In this document: one piece after another, positions 37,850-46,173 of the stretch
How positions within the stretch are numbered: the first letter of the stretch is position 1
Layout: every line of letters begins with the position of its first letter
Source: Muricoccus roseus
GTDB taxonomy: Bacteria > Pseudomonadota > Alphaproteobacteria > Acetobacterales > Acetobacteraceae
Reading direction: 5' to 3'
DNA length: 64,000 bases
Assembly: GCF_900141905.1 (NCBI RefSeq)
Contig: NZ_FQZF01000026.1
Span: 10,447-74,446 of the forward strand
The notes under the pieces: model-generated
The model's input: only the letters and a program-made list of their open reading frames with translations
Databases searched by the model: none
What the model was told of the DNA's origin: nothing
Position numbers and translations under genes: made by a program

Positions 37850-40828
37850 ATGAGCCCCATCTCAGAACGCCAGATGTTCGCCTCGCGGGTGAAGGCCGTG
37901 CTCGGCCCCACCAACACCGGCAAGACCCACCTGGCCATCACGCGGCTGCTGGCCCATTCCAGCGGCATTATCGGCTTCCCGCTGCGCCTGCTGGCGCGCG
38001 AGAACTACGACCGCATGGTGGCCGCCAAGGGGGAGCGGAACGTCGCCCTCATCACCGGGGAGGAGAAGATCATCCCCCCCGGCGCCAAGTGGTTCGCCTG
38101 CACGGTCGAGGCCATGCCGCTCGACCGCCAGGCGGAGTTCGTGGCGGTGGACGAGATCCAGCTCTGCGCCGACGCCGATCGCGGCCATGTCTTCACGGAC
38201 CGCCTGCTGAACGCCCGCGGCCTGGTGGAAACCATGTTCCTGGGCGCGGAGACCATCCGCCCCCTGCTCCAGCGGCTGGTGCCCCAGGCCGAGATCGAGA
38301 GCCGGCCCCGCCTCTCCCAGCTCACCTATGCCGGCCCGGCCCGCCTCACCCGCCTGCCGCCGCGCAGCGCCGTGGTCGCCTTCTCGGCCGGGGAGGTCTA
38401 TGCGATCGCCGAGGCCATCCGCCGCCGCCGCGGCGGCTGCGCCGTGGTGATGGGCCGGCTGAGCCCGCGCACCCGCAACGCCCAGGTGGCGCTGTACCAG
38501 AACCGCGAGGTCGATTTCCTCGTGGCGACGGATGCCATCGGCATGGGGCTGAACATGGATGTGGACCATGTCGCCTTCGCCGGGCTGCAGAAATTCGACG
38601 GCCACCGCCCGCGCCTCCTCACCCCGCAGGAAGCCGCCCAGATCGCCGGCCGCGCCGGCCGCGGCATGCGGGACGGCACCTTCGGCGTGACCGCCGAATG
38701 CCCGCCGCTGGCCGACGATTTCGTGCACAAGATCGAGGGGCACCATTTCGAGCCGCTGACGACGCTCGCCTGGCGGAACAGCGCCCTCGACATGTCCGGC
38801 ATCGACGCGCTGCTGGACAGCCTCGCCCAGCCGCCCCCCTTCCAGGGCCTGGCCCGCGGCAACGACGCCACCGACCACATCACGCTCGAACACCTCTCGC
38901 GGGACCAGGAGATCCGCAAGCTCGCCCAGGGCCGCGCCCGGCTGCGCCTGCTCTGGGACGCCTGCCAGATTCCGGACTTCCGCAAGCTGGCCGACGAGAG
39001 CCACACACGTTTCTGCGCGCGTGTCTTCCGGCATCTCGCCGAGGATGGCACTCTGCCAACGGACTGGGCTGCCTCCCAGATCCGCTACCTCGATAACACC
39101 GAGGGCGATCTCGACACGCTGATGGCCCGGCTTGCCGGCATCCGCACCTGGACCTATGTCGCCGCCCGCTCCGACTGGCTGAAGGACGCTACCGCCATGC
39201 AGGAGGCCGCCCGCGCCGCCGAGGACCATGTCTCCGACGCGCTGCACGAACGCCTGACCGCCCGCTTCGTGGACCGCCGCGCGGCCCACCTGATCCGCAA
39301 GCTCGACGAGGGGGAGGAGAACCTCCTCTCGGCGGTCGCGCGGAATGGCGAGGTGGTGGTCGAGGGCCATCCCGTCGGCCATGTGAAGGGCTTCGTCTTC
39401 GAGACGGCTGCCGATGCCGAGGACGAGGAGGAGCGCCGGGTCATGCTGCGCGCCGCCCGCCGGGCGCTGCGCGAGGAGATCCCCCGCCGCGTCGCCGCCT
39501 TCGAGGCCGCGCCGGACGAGGCCTTCGCCCTCACCAAGTTCCAGCGCATCACCTGGAAGGCGGAAGGCGACGACGAGGCGCATGAGGTCGCCAAGATCAA
39601 GCCCGGCACGACGCCCGAGAAGCCGGTGATCGAGCCCATCGATTCCGAGTTCATCGACGGCTCGGACCGCGAGCGGATCCGCGCGAAGCTCGCCACCTGG
39701 TTCGACGCCCTCGTCGCCCGCGACTTCGCGCCGCTGATCGAGGCCGAGGCCAAGGCGGCCGAGGATGCGGAGCTGCGCGGCCATCTCTTCCGCCTGCGCG
39801 AGTTCCTGGGCCTGCTGCCCGGCGGGACAGAGCGCGAGGTGACGCCCGAGATCCGCGCGAAGCTGAAGGCCATCGACGTCCGCGCCGGCCGCTTCGCCCT
39901 GTATATCCCGGAGATGCTAAAGCCGCGCCCCATGGCGCTGCGCGCCCAGCTCTGGGCGCTGAAGGCGAATTCGGCGGTGCCGGACCTGCCCGGCGGCGGC
40001 CTCGTCTCCATCATCCCGCCGCGGGACTGGCCGCGCGGCTTCGGTGCCACCATGGGTTGGGTGCAGGCCGGGCCGGCACTCGTCCGCCTCGATGTCGCCG
40101 AGCGCATCGCGGGCGAGCTGGGCCACCTGACCCGCCGCGCCCCCGCCGCCCTGCCGGTGGATGTCGCCAGCCGCCTCGGCGCCAAGGCCGACACGCTGCC
40201 GGCCGTGCTGAATGCGCTCGGCTTCCGCCTGGTCTCGCCCGAGCCCTTGGCCGAGGACGCCTTCGGCCCGCCGGCCCCGCAGCTCGTCGCCGCCCGGCGC
40301 GAGGACGCCCATCGCGGCCGCGGCGGACCGGAGCGGCGTGACCGCAACCGCCCCCGCCGCGACGGCGCCCCGGCACGGAAGGCGGCCGATGGCGCCCCCG
40401 CCGATGCCGCGCCTGCCGATGGTGCTCCCGCCGATGCTGCTCACACCGGGGGCGCCGAGGCCGCGCCCGCCGAGGGGGCTCCCCGGACCGAGGCCGCGCC
40501 GGAGAATCGCGAGGTCCGCGGCCCCCGTGGTCCCCGCCGCGACGATCGGCAGGGCCGCCAGGGCGAACGTGGTGGTGACCGGGGCGGCAACCGCCAGGGA
40601 GAGCCACGGAACGGCGAGCGCCAGGGCAACCGCGACGATCGCGGCCCCCGCAACGGCCCGCGCGCTGACGGCCAGCGGGGCGGTGGTTACGGCAACGGGC
40701 CGCGCCGCGACCGCCGCGATGACGGCCCCGCCACCCCCCGCCCTGTCTTCGAGCCGCCGCGCGGCAAGGGCCCGGACCCCGACAGCCCCTTCGCCGTGCT
40801 GGCGAGGCTGAAGCTCGGAAAGTCCTGA
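37850..40828 (+). CDS. SUV3-type DExH RNA helicase with RG-rich tail
   Basis: 992 residues. Walker A LGPTNTGKTH near residue 18, DEIQ box VAVDEIQLC near 100, FLGAETIRPL (motif III-like), VAFSAGEVY, FLVATDAIGMGLNMDVDHV, and QIAGRAGRGMRDG (motif VI). This is the SUV3/mitochondrial degradosome helicase family found across alphaproteobacteria. A central region (about 300-800) includes the SUV3 C-terminal parts. Residues ~815-975 are disordered: short Ala-Asp-Gly-Pro repeats, then Arg-Gly-rich sequence, before a conserved end (DSPFAVLARLKLGK). It probably unwinds structured RNA for decay; the tail should bind RNA. Nine nt upstream of the S4 gene. Confidence 0.92.
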   Translation: MSPISERQMFASRVKAVLGPTNTGKTHLAITRLLAHSSGIIGFPLRLLARENYDRMVAAKGERNVALITGEEKIIPPGAKWFACTVEAMPLDRQAEFVAVDEIQLCADADRGHVFTDRLLNARGLVETMFLGAETIRPLLQRLVPQAEIESRPRLSQLTYAGPARLTRLPPRSAVVAFSAGEVYAIAEAIRRRRGGCAVVMGRLSPRTRNAQVALYQNREVDFLVATDAIGMGLNMDVDHVAFAGLQKFDGHRPRLLTPQEAAQIAGRAGRGMRDGTFGVTAECPPLADDFVHKIEGHHFEPLTTLAWRNSALDMSGIDALLDSLAQPPPFQGLARGNDATDHITLEHLSRDQEIRKLAQGRARLRLLWDACQIPDFRKLADESHTRFCARVFRHLAEDGTLPTDWAASQIRYLDNTEGDLDTLMARLAGIRTWTYVAARSDWLKDATAMQEAARAAEDHVSDALHERLTARFVDRRAAHLIRKLDEGEENLLSAVARNGEVVVEGHPVGHVKGFVFETAADAEDEEERRVMLRAARRALREEIPRRVAAFEAAPDEAFALTKFQRITWKAEGDDEAHEVAKIKPGTTPEKPVIEPIDSEFIDGSDRERIRAKLATWFDALVARDFAPLIEAEAKAAEDAELRGHLFRLREFLGLLPGGTEREVTPEIRAKLKAIDVRAGRFALYIPEMLKPRPMALRAQLWALKANSAVPDLPGGGLVSIIPPRDWPRGFGATMGWVQAGPALVRLDVAERIAGELGHLTRRAPAALPVDVASRLGAKADTLPAVLNALGFRLVSPEPLAEDAFGPPAPQLVAARREDAHRGRGGPERRDRNRPRRDGAPARKAADGAPADAAPADGAPADAAHTGGAEAAPAEGAPRTEAAPENREVRGPRGPRRDDRQGRQGERGGDRGGNRQGEPRNGERQGNRDDRGPRNGPRADGQRGGGYGNGPRRDRRDDGPATPRPVFEPPRGKGPDPDSPFAVLARLKLGKS

Positions 40829-40837
40829 CCCCACCGC

Positions 40838-41131
40838 ATGGCGGAGGCGGAGGACCGGGACTGGCAGCGCCTGGACAAGTGGCTCTGGTGCGCGCGCCTG
40901 TCCAAGACCCGTTCGGCCTGCGCCGCGCTGGTGGAGCGCGGCGCGGTCCGGCTGAACCGCCAGCCCGTGGACAAGCCGCATGCACGGCTACGCCCGGGTG
41001 ACATCCTCACCCTCGCCATGGGAGGGCCGGAGCGCGGGACGGTGAAGGTCTGGCGAGTCCAGGCACTCGCCGAGCGACGTGGCCCGCCAGCCGAGGCCCG
41101 CACCCTCTATGAGGAAATCGCGGCCGGCTGA
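40838..41131 (+). CDS. S4-domain RNA-binding protein (Hsp15/HslR-like)
   Basis: 97 residues, nearly all S4 domain: QRLDKWLWCARLSKTRSAC, LVERGAVRLNRQPVDKPHARL, then PGDILTLAM. Resembles E. coli Hsp15, which binds 50S subunits carrying stalled nascent chains, but without its basic C-terminal extension. Nine nt after the helicase, so likely co-transcribed and part of RNA or ribosome quality control. Confidence 0.9.
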   Translation: MAEAEDRDWQRLDKWLWCARLSKTRSACAALVERGAVRLNRQPVDKPHARLRPGDILTLAMGGPERGTVKVWRVQALAERRGPPAEARTLYEEIAAG

Positions 41132-41145
41132 CCGGCAGCGTACCG

Positions 41146-43185
41146 ATGGAGCCTCCAGACCTGCGATACCGCTTGCTCGCCTTCTGGCCCGTCCCCTTGC
41201 TTGTCTGGGCGCTCGGCTTCGCCCTCTTCGCCGCCCGCGCCCTCTGGATGGGGCAGGATTCCAACTGGGACCTGCAGAACTACCACGACTACGGCGCGCA
41301 TGCCCTGCTGCAGGGGCGCTATGACGGGGATGTCGGCCCGGCCGGCATCCAGGGCTACTTCAACCCTGTCCCCTATGTGATCCCCTATCTCCTGCGCCAC
41401 GGCCTGGCCCCCATCCCGGCCACGCTCGGCCTCGTCGCCCTGCAGGCCCTCACTGTCGTCGCCGCCTGGATGCTCGCCGGCGCGTTGCTGGACGAGAAAC
41501 TGCCCCGCCGTCCCCTCATCCGCCTCCTGGCCGTGGTGGCCGGGATGGCCAGCGCCATGGCGATCTCGGAGATCGGGACGACCTTCGCCGATCTCTTCAT
41601 GGCCGCCCCCATCCTTCTCGGGCTCCTCGCCCTCCTGCGGGGCTGCGAACGCGGCGACCACCGTCTCTTCGCCCTGGCAGGCCTGCTGGTGGGCGGGGCG
41701 GCGGGGCTGAAGCTGACGAACTTCGTCTTCGCCCCCGGCCTGGCGCTGGCCATTCTCCTGCCCTGGCCCGGCCTCCACGCCGCCTGGGGCGCCACCTGGC
41801 GCACGGCGCTGGGAGGATTGACCGGCGTGCTGCTCACCGGCGGGATCTGGGGCGGGTTTCTCTGGGTCACGCTGGGCAACCCGATCTTTCCCGCCCTGAA
41901 CCAGGTTTTCGGCTCCCCTTCCGCCCTTCCCCACGCCTTCGCCGATCCCCGGTTCCTGCCGGGCAGCATCGCCGAGGCGGTCCGCTATCCGCTGGACATC
42001 GCGCTGGGCGGCCATCCCACCGCCGAACTCGCCTTCCGCGACCCCCGGATGCTGCTCGTCCTGCTGCTCGCGTTGCCCAGCCTGGGGCGCGCGCTCCGCG
42101 CCCGTCGGCCGGATGCGGCACCGCTTCGTCCGGCCTCTCCGGGCCAGCTTCGCGCGCTCGTCTTCCTGCTGGCGAGTGGCGCCACATGGCTCTCCCTCTT
42201 CAGCATCCATCGGTACGCCGTGCCGCTCGATATCCTGGCGGGGCTGCTGCTGGTGGCCTTGCCGACCGCGCTGCTCCCGGGGAAGGCCGGTATCCGGGCC
42301 GGGCTGGCCCTTGCCCTGCTGGCGGTGCTGGGCACCCGCGCGCCGGACTGGTTCCACCGGGCCTGGGCCGATGCCTACCACCCCGCTCCGCCTTCCGCCC
42401 TGCCGCAACCGGCGACCATGCTCGTCACCCATGCTCCGCTTGGCTACTGGGTCTCGGCCCTGGCCAAGGAGTCCCGCTTCTACGGGGTGCTGGACAACGA
42501 TATCGCCGAAGGCGGCCCCTTGCTGGAGCGGATCCGCGCGGGGCTGGATGCGCCCGTGAGTGGCCGGATCTGGACCCTGGGCAAGGACGAGCCAATGGCG
42601 GAATCCACCCGCGCCATGCTGGCCCGCCATGGCGTGGTCCCGACCGGCCCCTGCCTCCGGGCCCCGGGCTGGTGGGATTCCAGCACGATCTTCTGTGCGG
42701 CCACCCGTGCCGGCCGGCGCAACTTCGCCGCACCCGATCTCGCGATCGGCGAGCGCGTGGATTTCACCTCGGCCGGCAGCGGCTGGATCTATCTCAGCGC
42801 CGATATCCCGCCGGGCAAGCCGGGCTGGCACCCCGCCTCCGCCGAGGGCACCGAGGCCGGCGATACTGCCCGCCTCGTCCTCAGGCCGGCCAGCTCGGGG
42901 CAGCCGCGCATCCTGGATTTCGAATTGCGACGGGTCGGCCCCGCCCGGCAGGCTGCCCGCATCAGGATGCTCGCCAACGGCCAGCCCGCGACGGACTGGC
43001 CGCTGGGCGCGGGGCCGGGCTGGAGCATCCGCAGCCTTTGCCTGCCCCTCTCGGATCCGGCGCAGGGCGGCGTCTTCGACCTCTACTTCCTGGATACCGA
43101 GCGCCCCGGCCCGGAGCACCAGCCGGGCCTCATCCTCCGCAGCATGAGCCTGCGGGAGGCGGGGCCGGGAGAATGCACCCGCTGA
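41146..43185 (+). CDS. Polytopic membrane protein, GT-C glycosyltransferase-like
   Basis: 679 residues. About 10-11 hydrophobic segments in residues 1-400, then a soluble C-terminal domain of about 250 residues. The first loop has the acidic motif [17 protein letters not shown], of the kind seen in lipid-linked-sugar GT-C enzymes (DUF2029/GT87-like). [20 protein letters not shown] is another conserved-looking segment. The C-terminal part is predicted periplasmic and contains Cys pairs (PCLRAPG, IFCAAT). No genes for glycan assembly are adjacent. Function inferred only at the fold level. Confidence 0.75.
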   Translation: MEPPDLRYRLLAFWPVPLLVWALGFALFAARALWMGQDSNWDLQNYHDYGAHALLQGRYDGDVGPAGIQGYFNPVPYVIPYLLRHGLAPIPATLGLVALQALTVVAAWMLAGALLDEKLPRRPLIRLLAVVAGMASAMAISEIGTTFADLFMAAPILLGLLALLRGCERGDHRLFALAGLLVGGAAGLKLTNFVFAPGLALAILLPWPGLHAAWGATWRTALGGLTGVLLTGGIWGGFLWVTLGNPIFPALNQVFGSPSALPHAFADPRFLPGSIAEAVRYPLDIALGGHPTAELAFRDPRMLLVLLLALPSLGRALRARRPDAAPLRPASPGQLRALVFLLASGATWLSLFSIHRYAVPLDILAGLLLVALPTALLPGKAGIRAGLALALLAVLGTRAPDWFHRAWADAYHPAPPSALPQPATMLVTHAPLGYWVSALAKESRFYGVLDNDIAEGGPLLERIRAGLDAPVSGRIWTLGKDEPMAESTRAMLARHGVVPTGPCLRAPGWWDSSTIFCAATRAGRRNFAAPDLAIGERVDFTSAGSGWIYLSADIPPGKPGWHPASAEGTEAGDTARLVLRPASSGQPRILDFELRRVGPARQAARIRMLANGQPATDWPLGAGPGWSIRSLCLPLSDPAQGGVFDLYFLDTERPGPEHQPGLILRSMSLREAGPGECTR

Positions 43186-43336
43186 TCCCTTCCGGGCCGG
43201 CCCTGGCGGAAAGAGCCCGGCCCGCGACGCAGAGCGGCCCTGCACCTCGAAACCGCGGCTTGCATGCTGCGGCCGCTCGGTCCATCTGGGCGCGCGTCGG
43301 GGGCTGTTACCGCCCCGCGCCGTGAAGGGGCTGACC

Positions 43337-43669
43337 GTGACCTACGTCGTCACCGAGAACTGCATCCGCTGCAAGTACATGGACTGCGTCGAGGTCTGTC
43401 CGGTGGACTGCTTCTATGTCGGCGCGAACATGCTCGTCATCCACCCGGATGAATGCATCGACTGCGGCGTTTGCGAGCCGGAATGCCCCGCCGAGGCTAT
43501 TTTCCCCGACAGCGACGACCGCGCCACCGAATGGGCGGAGCTGAACCGCACCTATTCCACCCAGTGGCCGAACATGTCCCGCAAGGGCGAGCCTCCGGCG
43601 GATGCGAAGGAGTGGGACGGCAAGCCCGGCAAGAAGGAGCTGTTCGACCCCGCGCCGGGCGAAGCCTGA
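43337..43669 (+). CDS. fdxA: Seven-iron ferredoxin FdxA
   Basis: 110 residues. The GTG at 43337 is the start, preceded by AAGGGG; an earlier in-frame GTG at 43322 would add five residues. Begins [20 protein letters not shown], and the second cluster motif is [12 protein letters not shown]. The first set lacks one Cys in the usual way (C-x2-CKYMDC-x3-C), giving [3Fe-4S] plus [4Fe-4S]. C-terminal tail with [12 protein letters not shown] is typical of alphaproteobacterial FdxA. Soluble electron carrier. Confidence 0.95.
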   Translation: MTYVVTENCIRCKYMDCVEVCPVDCFYVGANMLVIHPDECIDCGVCEPECPAEAIFPDSDDRATEWAELNRTYSTQWPNMSRKGEPPADAKEWDGKPGKKELFDPAPGEA

Positions 43670-43934
43670 GCCGAGCGCCCCAACCCGAGCCCGCCCCGGG
43701 CGTTCCGGCGAGAAGGCGTGCGCGTCCAGGGGCCACCGCGTGACGGAATCGGGTTTTCGTGATAGGGTGTCCCCGGAATGCAAGCACCCTCCCGCCGGGC
43801 CGTGACGGCCTGCGGCGGGATGGGCTGCGCCGCATGGCATGAAGGGCTCCGCCATGGCGGGGCCCGGCGCTCAGCCCCCGCCTGGCCGGACCGATCCCGG
43901 CCCGGACCGGCGGCGTCACAGGATCGCGGAGAGC
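43670..43934. other. fdxA-carD intergenic region
   Basis: 265 bp. The carD frame is open back to an ATG at 43839, but that stretch has no CarD-like sequence, and a Shine-Dalgarno GGAGAG lies just before 43935. The segment 43750-43775 is less GC-rich and may hold the carD promoter; no confident boxes. Confidence 0.4.
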
Positions 43935-44882
43935 ATGATGAAGGCAGCCGCCGGGAGCAAGGCCTCCACCGCCAAGGCCACGCCGAAGAACGCCGACACG
44001 CCGGCAGAGGCGAAGCCGGCCGCGAAGGCCGCGGGCAAGACCGCCATGCCGAAGCCGATCGCCACGGCGCGCAAAACCGAGGCGCCCGCCAGGGCCGAAG
44101 CGGAGGCCCCTATGGCGGCCCCCAGGCCGGCCGCCAAGGCCCCGGCCCCGAAGGCCGCCGCCGCGCGCACCTCCTCCCCTGCCAAGATCGAGGCGCCGGC
44201 CAAGGCCGAAGCCGCCTCCAAGGCGCCCGCCGAGCCGCCCCGCGCCACCGAGCGCCCTGGCGCGCCGACCGGCATGGCCGAAGCCCAGGCGCCCGCCCCC
44301 AGCATGACCGCACCAGCACCCGAGCCCATCATCCAGGCCCCCATCCGTCCGGCCCCGCCGCCCAAGCCCCTCGGCAATGCCGGGAAGGACTTCAAGGCGG
44401 GCGATTTCGTCGTCTATCCCACGCATGGCGTCGGCCAGGTGCAGGGGATCGAGGAGGTTCCGGTGGCGGGCCAGAGCCTCAAGGTGATCGTCGTCACCTT
44501 CGAGGAGAACCGCATGACCCTGAAGGTCCCGATGGCCAAGGCGGCCTCCTCGGGGCTGCGCAAGCTCGCCTCCGAGAAGGTGATGGGCGAGGCGCTGGAC
44601 ACGCTGCGCGGCCGCGCCCGCATCAAGCGCACCATGTGGTCGCGCCGCGCCCAGGAATACGAGCAGAAGATCAACTCGGGCGATCCCATCGCCATCGCTG
44701 AGGTGGTGCGCGACCTGCACCGCAACGCCGGCCAGCCCGACCAGTCCTTCTCCGAACGCCAGATCTACGAGCTAGCGCTGGACCGGCTGGCGGCCGAGGT
44801 CGCGGCGCTGGACCGCACGGACAAGAACGCGGCGACCCAGAAGCTGCTGGACCATCTGAAGACGAGCGAGAAGGAGAAGTAG
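43935..44882 (+). CDS. carD: CarD-family RNA polymerase-binding transcription factor with long N-terminal extension
   Basis: 315 residues from the ATG at 43935. Residues 1-150 are low complexity, made of Ala, Pro, Lys and Thr (for example KAPAPKAAAARTSSPAKIEA). The CarD domain follows: KAGDFVVYPTHGVGQVQGI (Tudor-like RNAP-interacting domain) and a helical C-terminal DNA-binding part with KLASEKVMGEALDTLRGRAR and MWSRRAQEYEQKINSGD. CarD contacts RNAP beta and stabilises open complexes at rRNA and other promoters. Usual length is about 160-170 residues, so the extension nearly doubles it. A strong terminator follows. Confidence 0.92.
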   Translation: MMKAAAGSKASTAKATPKNADTPAEAKPAAKAAGKTAMPKPIATARKTEAPARAEAEAPMAAPRPAAKAPAPKAAAARTSSPAKIEAPAKAEAASKAPAEPPRATERPGAPTGMAEAQAPAPSMTAPAPEPIIQAPIRPAPPPKPLGNAGKDFKAGDFVVYPTHGVGQVQGIEEVPVAGQSLKVIVVTFEENRMTLKVPMAKAASSGLRKLASEKVMGEALDTLRGRARIKRTMWSRRAQEYEQKINSGDPIAIAEVVRDLHRNAGQPDQSFSERQIYELALDRLAAEVAALDRTDKNAATQKLLDHLKTSEKEK

Positions 44883-44908
44883 GCCCCGGGCCCGCTTCCC
44901 TCCCCAAG

Positions 44909-44938
44909 GCCCGGCCCCGAGAGGGAGCCGGGCTTTTT
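44909..44938 (+). terminator. Rho-independent terminator of carD
   Basis: GCCCGGC (44909-44915) pairs with GCCGGGC (44927-44933); CCC and GGG pair further inside around GAGA with one bulge. TTTTT follows at 44934-44938. Begins 26 nt after the carD stop. Confidence 0.85.
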
Positions 44939-44965
44939 CATATCCGCGCCCCGGCCCGTGCCGCG

Positions 44966-45001
44966 GGCAAAAAGAAACCCCGGGGATCGCTCCCCGGGGT
45001 T
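44966..45001 (-). terminator. Rho-independent terminator of the Bax-inhibitor gene
   Basis: On the minus strand a perfect 11-bp stem (45001-44991 with 44986-44976) has a 4-nt loop and is followed by TTTCTTTTT. It starts 24 nt after the gene's stop. Separate from, and back to back with, the carD terminator. Confidence 0.88.
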
Positions 45002-45024
45002 CGCTTGTCCGTCGTGCCGCCCGA

Positions 45025-45822
45025 TCAGTCGGACTGCTGGCGGACGCCCATGAACTGCAGCAGCAGCTGGAACAGGTTCACGAAGTTCAGGTAGAGGCCC
45101 AGCGCGTCGAAGACCGAACGCCTGGCCGCCTCATCCGAACCCTCGGCATAGGCGTATTCGATGTAGTCCGCCTTGATCCGCTGCGTGTCATAGGCGGTGA
45201 GGCCGGTGAAGACCACCACGCCGATCACGCTGATCGCGAACTGCAGCGCCGTGCTGCCGATGAAGGCATTGACCAGCCCCGCGATGAGGATGCCGATCAG
45301 GCCCATCATCAGGAAGCCGCCCATCCGCGTCAGGTCGGCCTTCGTCGTGTAGCCGTAGATGCTCACCGCGGCGAACATGCCGGCTGTCACGAAGAAGGTG
45401 CTGGCGATGGAGGCGCCCACATAGACGGCGAAGATATTCGCCATGCTGGCGCCCATCGCGACGCAGAAGGCCCAGAACAGTGCCTGGGTCGCGCCCTTGG
45501 AGAGCCGGTTGATGCCGAAGGACAGCACCATGACGAAGGCCAGGGGAGCGAAGATCGCCACGAAGCCCAGGATGGTCGGCTGCGTCGCCAGGCCGCGCGG
45601 GGTGCGCACGACGGTGAAGAACAGCTCGGCCAGCTGCGTGTTCGCGATCACGTAGGCGGTGATGGCCGTCAGCGCGAGGCCGGAAGCCATCCAGTTGTAC
45701 ACGCGCAGCATATAGGCGCGCAGGCCGGCATCGAGCGTCGCGGCATCGGTGGCGGCGCGGCCCATCGGCTGCGTCCAGGCGGACGGACCGCCCTGGAACC
45801 GGTTGTCGGGACCGAAGGCCAT
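45025..45822 (-). CDS. Bax inhibitor-1/YccA family membrane protein
   Basis: 265 residues, seven predicted membrane segments. Begins AFGPDNRFQGGPSAW. TLDAGLRAYMLRVYNWMASG and GLALTAITAYVIA are family motifs; the TM7 region ends FQLLLQFMGVRQQSD. VVVFTGLTAYDTQRIK carries the conserved Asp of the pH-sensing pair. GGAGGAG lies ahead of the start. Homologues leak Ca2+/H+ or modulate the FtsH protease. Monocistronic: own promoter and terminator. Confidence 0.93.
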   Translation of the reverse strand: MAFGPDNRFQGGPSAWTQPMGRAATDAATLDAGLRAYMLRVYNWMASGLALTAITAYVIANTQLAELFFTVVRTPRGLATQPTILGFVAIFAPLAFVMVLSFGINRLSKGATQALFWAFCVAMGASMANIFAVYVGASIASTFFVTAGMFAAVSIYGYTTKADLTRMGGFLMMGLIGILIAGLVNAFIGSTALQFAISVIGVVVFTGLTAYDTQRIKADYIEYAYAEGSDEAARRSVFDALGLYLNFVNLFQLLLQFMGVRQQSD

Positions 45823-45872
45823 GTGTGTCAGAACTCCTCCCGGGGACGGCACCCGCCATCCCCCGTGACGCT

Positions 45873-45902
45873 GATATATGGACTTCCTGTAATCCAAATC
45901 AA
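45873..45902 (-). promoter_or_regulatory. Sigma70-type promoter of the Bax-inhibitor gene
   Basis: Minus strand: TTGATT (45902-45897) and TATATC (45878-45873), spacer 18 nt, in the AT-richest stretch nearby, about 50 nt before the ATG at 45822. Confidence 0.55.
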
Positions 45903-45947
45903 GCGGCAACCTGCTCGTAAGATCCCCGTAAGGTCATGGGGCGCCTC

Positions 45948-46145
45948 TCAGCCGGCTTCCCTGGCACGGCGAGGCCACCTTCCTCCTCTCGGCGGGAGAG
46001 GCGAAGGCCGGGCGTAGAGGGCCGCGCGTTCCGCAGCCAGAGGCAGCCAGAGGATTGCGCCGGCCAGAAGCGCGTAAACCACCCGCCCGAGTCCGGCATA
46101 GGAGATCGCGGCGGCAAAGGGGCGGCCCGGGGCAAGGCGCCGCAC
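45948..46145 (-). CDS. Possible small membrane protein
   Basis: A GTG at 46145 opens a 65-residue frame with one hydrophobic helix (GRVVYALLAGAILWLPLA) and an Arg/Pro-rich C-terminus. It begins 28 nt after the stop of the CoA-transferase gene on the same strand. No Shine-Dalgarno sequence or family match; could be chance coding potential. Confidence 0.3.
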   Translation of the reverse strand: MRRLAPGRPFAAAISYAGLGRVVYALLAGAILWLPLAAERAALYARPSPLPPRGGRWPRRAREAG

Positions 46146-46173
46146 GGCAGCGCACCGCCCGGCGGAGACCGGC

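Noticed and set aside
43193-43224. CGGGCCGG/CCGGCCCG hairpin after the GT-C-like gene as terminator
   Set aside because: Only 8 bp, a long loop and no U-tract; such stems are expected by chance at this GC content.
41107-43245. About 712-codon frame antisense to the GT-C-like protein
   Set aside because: Gln/Glu/Arg-rich shadow; the plus strand has clear membrane segments and the DSNWDL motif.
43839-43934. Longer CarD from the ATG at 43839
   Set aside because: Extra residues are not CarD-like, and the Shine-Dalgarno sequence is just before 43935.
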